From Leuctra nigra (Eukaryota > Arthropoda > Insecta > Plecoptera > Leuctridae): 64,000 nt of DNA. Below the pieces are notes generated by a model. It ran no database searches and had not been told where the DNA came from. It was given only the letters and a program-made list of their open reading frames with translations. The position numbers and the translations under genes are program-made. Shown here in pieces: positions 60,901-64,000 of the stretch (positions are counted from its first letter, which is position 1; every line of letters begins with the position of its first letter). Location: contig OW203762.1 in assembly GCA_934045905.1 (NCBI GenBank), forward strand, positions 7,688,001 through 7,752,000, read 5' to 3'.

Positions 60901-62193
60901 TGGCTGTAAACAACGTGCAGAGTGCAGCACTATCCACTGCACAATGACTCTGATGAGCTGCAATATTCCCTGTTGATAACTGTTGGCTGTAAACAACGTG
61001 CAGAGTGCAGCACTACGCACTGCAATGACTCTGATGAGCTGCAATATTCCCTGTTGATAACTGTTGGCTGTAAACAACGTGCAGAGTGCAGCACTATCCA
61101 CTGCAATGACTCTGATGAGCTGCAATATTCCCTGTTGATAACTGTTGGCTGTAAACAACGTGCAGAGTGCAGCACTATCCACTGCACAATGACTCTGATG
61201 AGCTGCAATATTCCCTGTTGATAACTGTTGGCTGTAAACAACGTGAAGAGTGCAGCACTATCCACTGCAATGACTCTGATGAGCTGCAATATTCCCTGTT
61301 GATAACTGTTGGCTGTAAACAATGTGCAGAGTGCAGCACTATCCACTGCACAATGACTCTGATGAGCTGCAATATTCCCTGTTGATAACTGTTGGCTGTA
61401 AACAACGTGCAGAGTGCAGCACTATCCACTGCAATGACTCTGATTAGCTGCAACATTCCCTGTTGATAACTGTTGGCTGTAAACAACGTGCAGAGTGCAG
61501 CACTATCCACTGCACAATGACTCTGATGAGCTGCAATATTCTCTGTTGATAACTGTTGGCTGTAAACAACGTGAAGAGTGCAGCACTATCCACTGCAATG
61601 ACTCTGATGAGCTGCAATATTCCCTGTTGATAACTGTTGGCTGTATACAACGTGCAGAGTGCAGCACTATCCACTGCACAATGACTCTGATGAGCTGCAA
61701 TATTCCCTGTTGATAACTGTTGGCTGTAAACAACGCGCAGAGTGCAGCACTATCCACTGCAATGACTCTGATGAGCTGCAATATTCCCTGTTGATAACTG
61801 TTGGCTGTAAACAACGTGCAGAGTGCAGCACTATCCACTGCAATGACTCTGATGAGCTGCAATATTCCCTGTTAATAACTGTTGGCTGTAAACAACGTGC
61901 AGAGTGCAGCACTATCCACTGCAATGACTCTGATGAGCTGCAATATTCCCTGTTGATAACTAATGGCCGTAAACAACGTGAAGAGTGCAGCACTATCCAC
62001 TGCAATGACTCTGATGAGCTGCAATATTCCCTGTTGATAACTGTTGGCTGTAAACAACGCGCAGAGTGCAGCACTATCCACTGCAATGTCTCTGATGAGC
62101 TGCAATATTCTCTGTTGATAACTGTTGGCTGTAAACAACGTGCAGAGTGCAGCACTATCCACTGCAATGACTCTGATGAGCTGCAATATTCCC
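57992..62193 (+). repeat. 81/83-bp satellite array (about 51 monomers)
   Basis: Head-to-tail monomers of 81 bp; an 83-bp variant has CTGCACAATGAC in place of CTGCAATGAC. Further variants include GCGCAG versus GTGCAG, TTCTCT versus TTCCCT, and two shortened monomers (near 58645 and 59206). Monomers are nearly identical. Each contains TGCAGAGTG and CACTGCA, able to pair around a short loop. Because 81 is divisible by three, several frames stay open on both strands for up to 246 codons; I regard these as non-genic. Confidence 0.97.
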
Positions 62194-62892
62194 GCTCACA
62201 TCTACTTGCACATCCCCCGTGGAGTGCAACGTGCATAAGAAATGCACTCACATAAACTTGCCTCTCTTTCTTCGCCTCATTTTCCGCCGCTCACATTCTC
62301 AAGGAAGATTTCCACCAAGACGTCTTAGCATTTTTCAAGTATCTTCTCTGTTTAAATCTAATCAGAAAATAAGGTCAAGTCCTTCTATGGGAATATTTTA
62401 TTTGTGCGCCAACTTCATGTTGTCTCTTCATTACATTAGCAAACAAAGAAAATGTCTAGCATCAACAGTGGAAGCAGACATTACAGTGTAATTGGATGTA
62501 CGGCGAATGGTTTCAATTACGTAATTTGTACTTCAATTAGTGACTTCAAAATAGTACAGTTCACTCGAGCAGTTTACCTACAATACATTACTAACGACGA
62601 CTATACTATATTATATATTTAGTTGGTTCAGTTAATTATAATGTACATAATCGCTTACTTATGTTGTTCCGGTTTTTCACCTCGTTTTCCACGAGTGAAG
62701 GAAGCATTGCAAGTGAATAACATATATATAGCGCAAGCTATGGAATCAAGTATTCTCAGTGTCTCTTCGCAACAGAGAATATCTGAATCAGCAGTTTAGA
62801 GTTACTATAGAGATAGAGTATCAACATGCAGTAGACAGACAAAACAAGAGAACATACTGTTATTGAAGTCTTCTTCCTTCCTCTGATTTAGG
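62194..62892. other. Unique sequence between satellite and gap
   Basis: No supported gene; AT-rich. Confidence 0.4.
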
Positions 62893-63092
62893 NNNNNNNN
62901 NNNNNNNNNNNNNNNNNNNNNNNNNNNNNNNNNNNNNNNNNNNNNNNNNNNNNNNNNNNNNNNNNNNNNNNNNNNNNNNNNNNNNNNNNNNNNNNNNNNN
63001 NNNNNNNNNNNNNNNNNNNNNNNNNNNNNNNNNNNNNNNNNNNNNNNNNNNNNNNNNNNNNNNNNNNNNNNNNNNNNNNNNNNNNNNNNNNN
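62893..63092. other. Assembly gap (200 N)
   Basis: Exactly 200 N, probably a placeholder of unknown true size. The sequence resumes inside a minisatellite, so the gap likely reflects collapse of that repeat. Confidence 0.98.
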
Positions 63093-64000
63093 CTTGCTAA
63101 GCGCCAGGCGCCAGGTATGATTCCTCACACTTGCCAGGCGCCAGGTATGAACCCTCACACTTGCCAGGCGCCAGGTATGATTCCTCACACTTGCCAGGCC
63201 CCAGGTATGATTCCTCACACGTGCTAAGAGCAGGCGCCAGGTATGATTCCTCACACGTGCTAAGCGTCAGGTATGATTCCTCACACTTGCCAGGCGCCAG
63301 ATATGATTCCTCACACGTGCTAAGCGCCAGGCGCCAGGTATGAATCCTCACACTTGCTAAGCGCCAGGCGCCAGGTATGATTCCTCACACTTGCCAGGCG
63401 CCAGGTATGATTCCTCACACGTGCTAAGCGCCAGGTATGATTCCTCACACTTGCCAGGCGCCAGGTATGAATCCTCACACGTGCTAAGCGCCAGGCGCCA
63501 GGTATGATTCCTCACACTTGCCAGGCGCCAGGCGCCAGGTATGATTCCTCACACGTGCTAAGCGCCAGGCGCCAGGTATGATTCCTCACACGTGCTAAGC
63601 GCCAGGTGCCAGGTATGATTCCTCACACTTGCCAGGCGCCAGGTATGATTCCTCACACTTGCCAGGCGCCAGGTATAATTCCTTACACTTGCCAGGCGCC
63701 AGGTATGATTCCTCACACGTGCTAAGCGCCAGGCGCCAGGTATGATTCTTCACACTTGCCAGGCGCCAGGTATGATTCCTCACACTTGCCAGGCGCTAGG
63801 TTTGATTCCTCACACTTGCTAAGCGCCAGGTATGATTCCTCACACGTGCTAAGCGCCAGGCGCCAGGTATGATTCCTCACACTTGCCAGGCGCCAGGTAT
63901 AATTCCTCACACTTGCCAGGCGCCAGGTATGATTCCTCACACGTGCTAAGCGCCAGGCGCCAGGTATGATTCCTCACACTTGCCAGGCGCCAGGTATGAT
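63093..64000 (+). repeat. 30/37-bp minisatellite, continuing past the window
   Basis: Monomers of 30 bp built from CACTTGCCAG or CACGTGCTAA, then GCGCCAGGTATGATTCCTCA. A 37-bp form has an extra GCGCCAG. Two palindromic hexamers recur: CACGTG (an E-box) and GGCGCC. The left edge is hidden by the gap and the right edge lies beyond 64000. Open frames across it are artefacts. Confidence 0.97.

Noticed and set aside
58187..62255. Many overlapping repeat-protein-like open frames
   Set aside because: By-product of an 81-bp monomer lacking stops; open on both strands, with no start, signal or domain context.
57992..64000. CRISPR-like array
   Set aside because: Monomers are contiguous with no unique spacers, and the context is an animal genome.

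Overview
The window looks like nuclear DNA from an arthropod, most likely an insect. It is AT-rich and gene-poor, with tRNA-derived SINEs, an RTE-type LINE remnant, many foldback/MITE elements, Helitron-like elements and two large tandem arrays. I cannot name the species; a hemipteran is a guess only. I see no bacterial features, no rRNA or intact tRNA gene, and no CRISPR array.

Only two genes are convincing: a head-to-tail pair of intronless SLC6-family transporter genes (17954-20131 and 22147-24189, both + strand), about 2 kb apart. They share the full 12-helix SLC6 architecture but carry unusual substitutions in TM1 and TM7, where the sodium site and the extracellular-gate arginine normally lie. 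A short foldback element (20892-21377) sits between them, and an RTE-like LINE 3' end lies just upstream (17240-17700).

Region by region: 1-4440 is mostly unique AT-rich DNA with one tRNA-like SINE. 4441-6890 is a large near-perfect palindrome (arms about 1.15 kb), each arm holding two diverged copies of a shorter unit. 6891-17200 is largely featureless, with a possible hAT-transposase relic near 14.6 kb. 17.2-24.4 kb is the gene region. 24.4-57.8 kb is a mosaic of non-autonomous mobile elements: (a) an eight-member family with ends ATTGAGCGAGCG...CCTAG|T that resembles Helentron-associated elements; (b) a family ending in a perfect hairpin plus CTAGAT whose interior is a tandem array of a 15-bp CRE-ETS composite motif; (c) TA-flanked MITEs with about 160-220-bp inverted repeats, inserted at the same place in two copies of family b; (d) several further foldback elements. 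54.6-55.2 kb is a very long GAT/GAC microsatellite that appears to have grown from a SINE tail. 57992-62193 is an 81/83-bp satellite of about 51 monomers with dimeric and trimeric higher-order organisation. 62893-63092 is a 200-N assembly gap, followed by a 30/37-bp minisatellite that runs off the window end.

The most interesting candidates are the repeated CRE-ETS(-YY1-like) motif inside a dispersed mobile element, the ion-site-degenerate SLC6 pair, the palindrome, the satellite's higher-order structure, and a hammerhead-ribozyme-like motif at 44581-44624. Everything here is from reading the sequence; no database or folding program was run.
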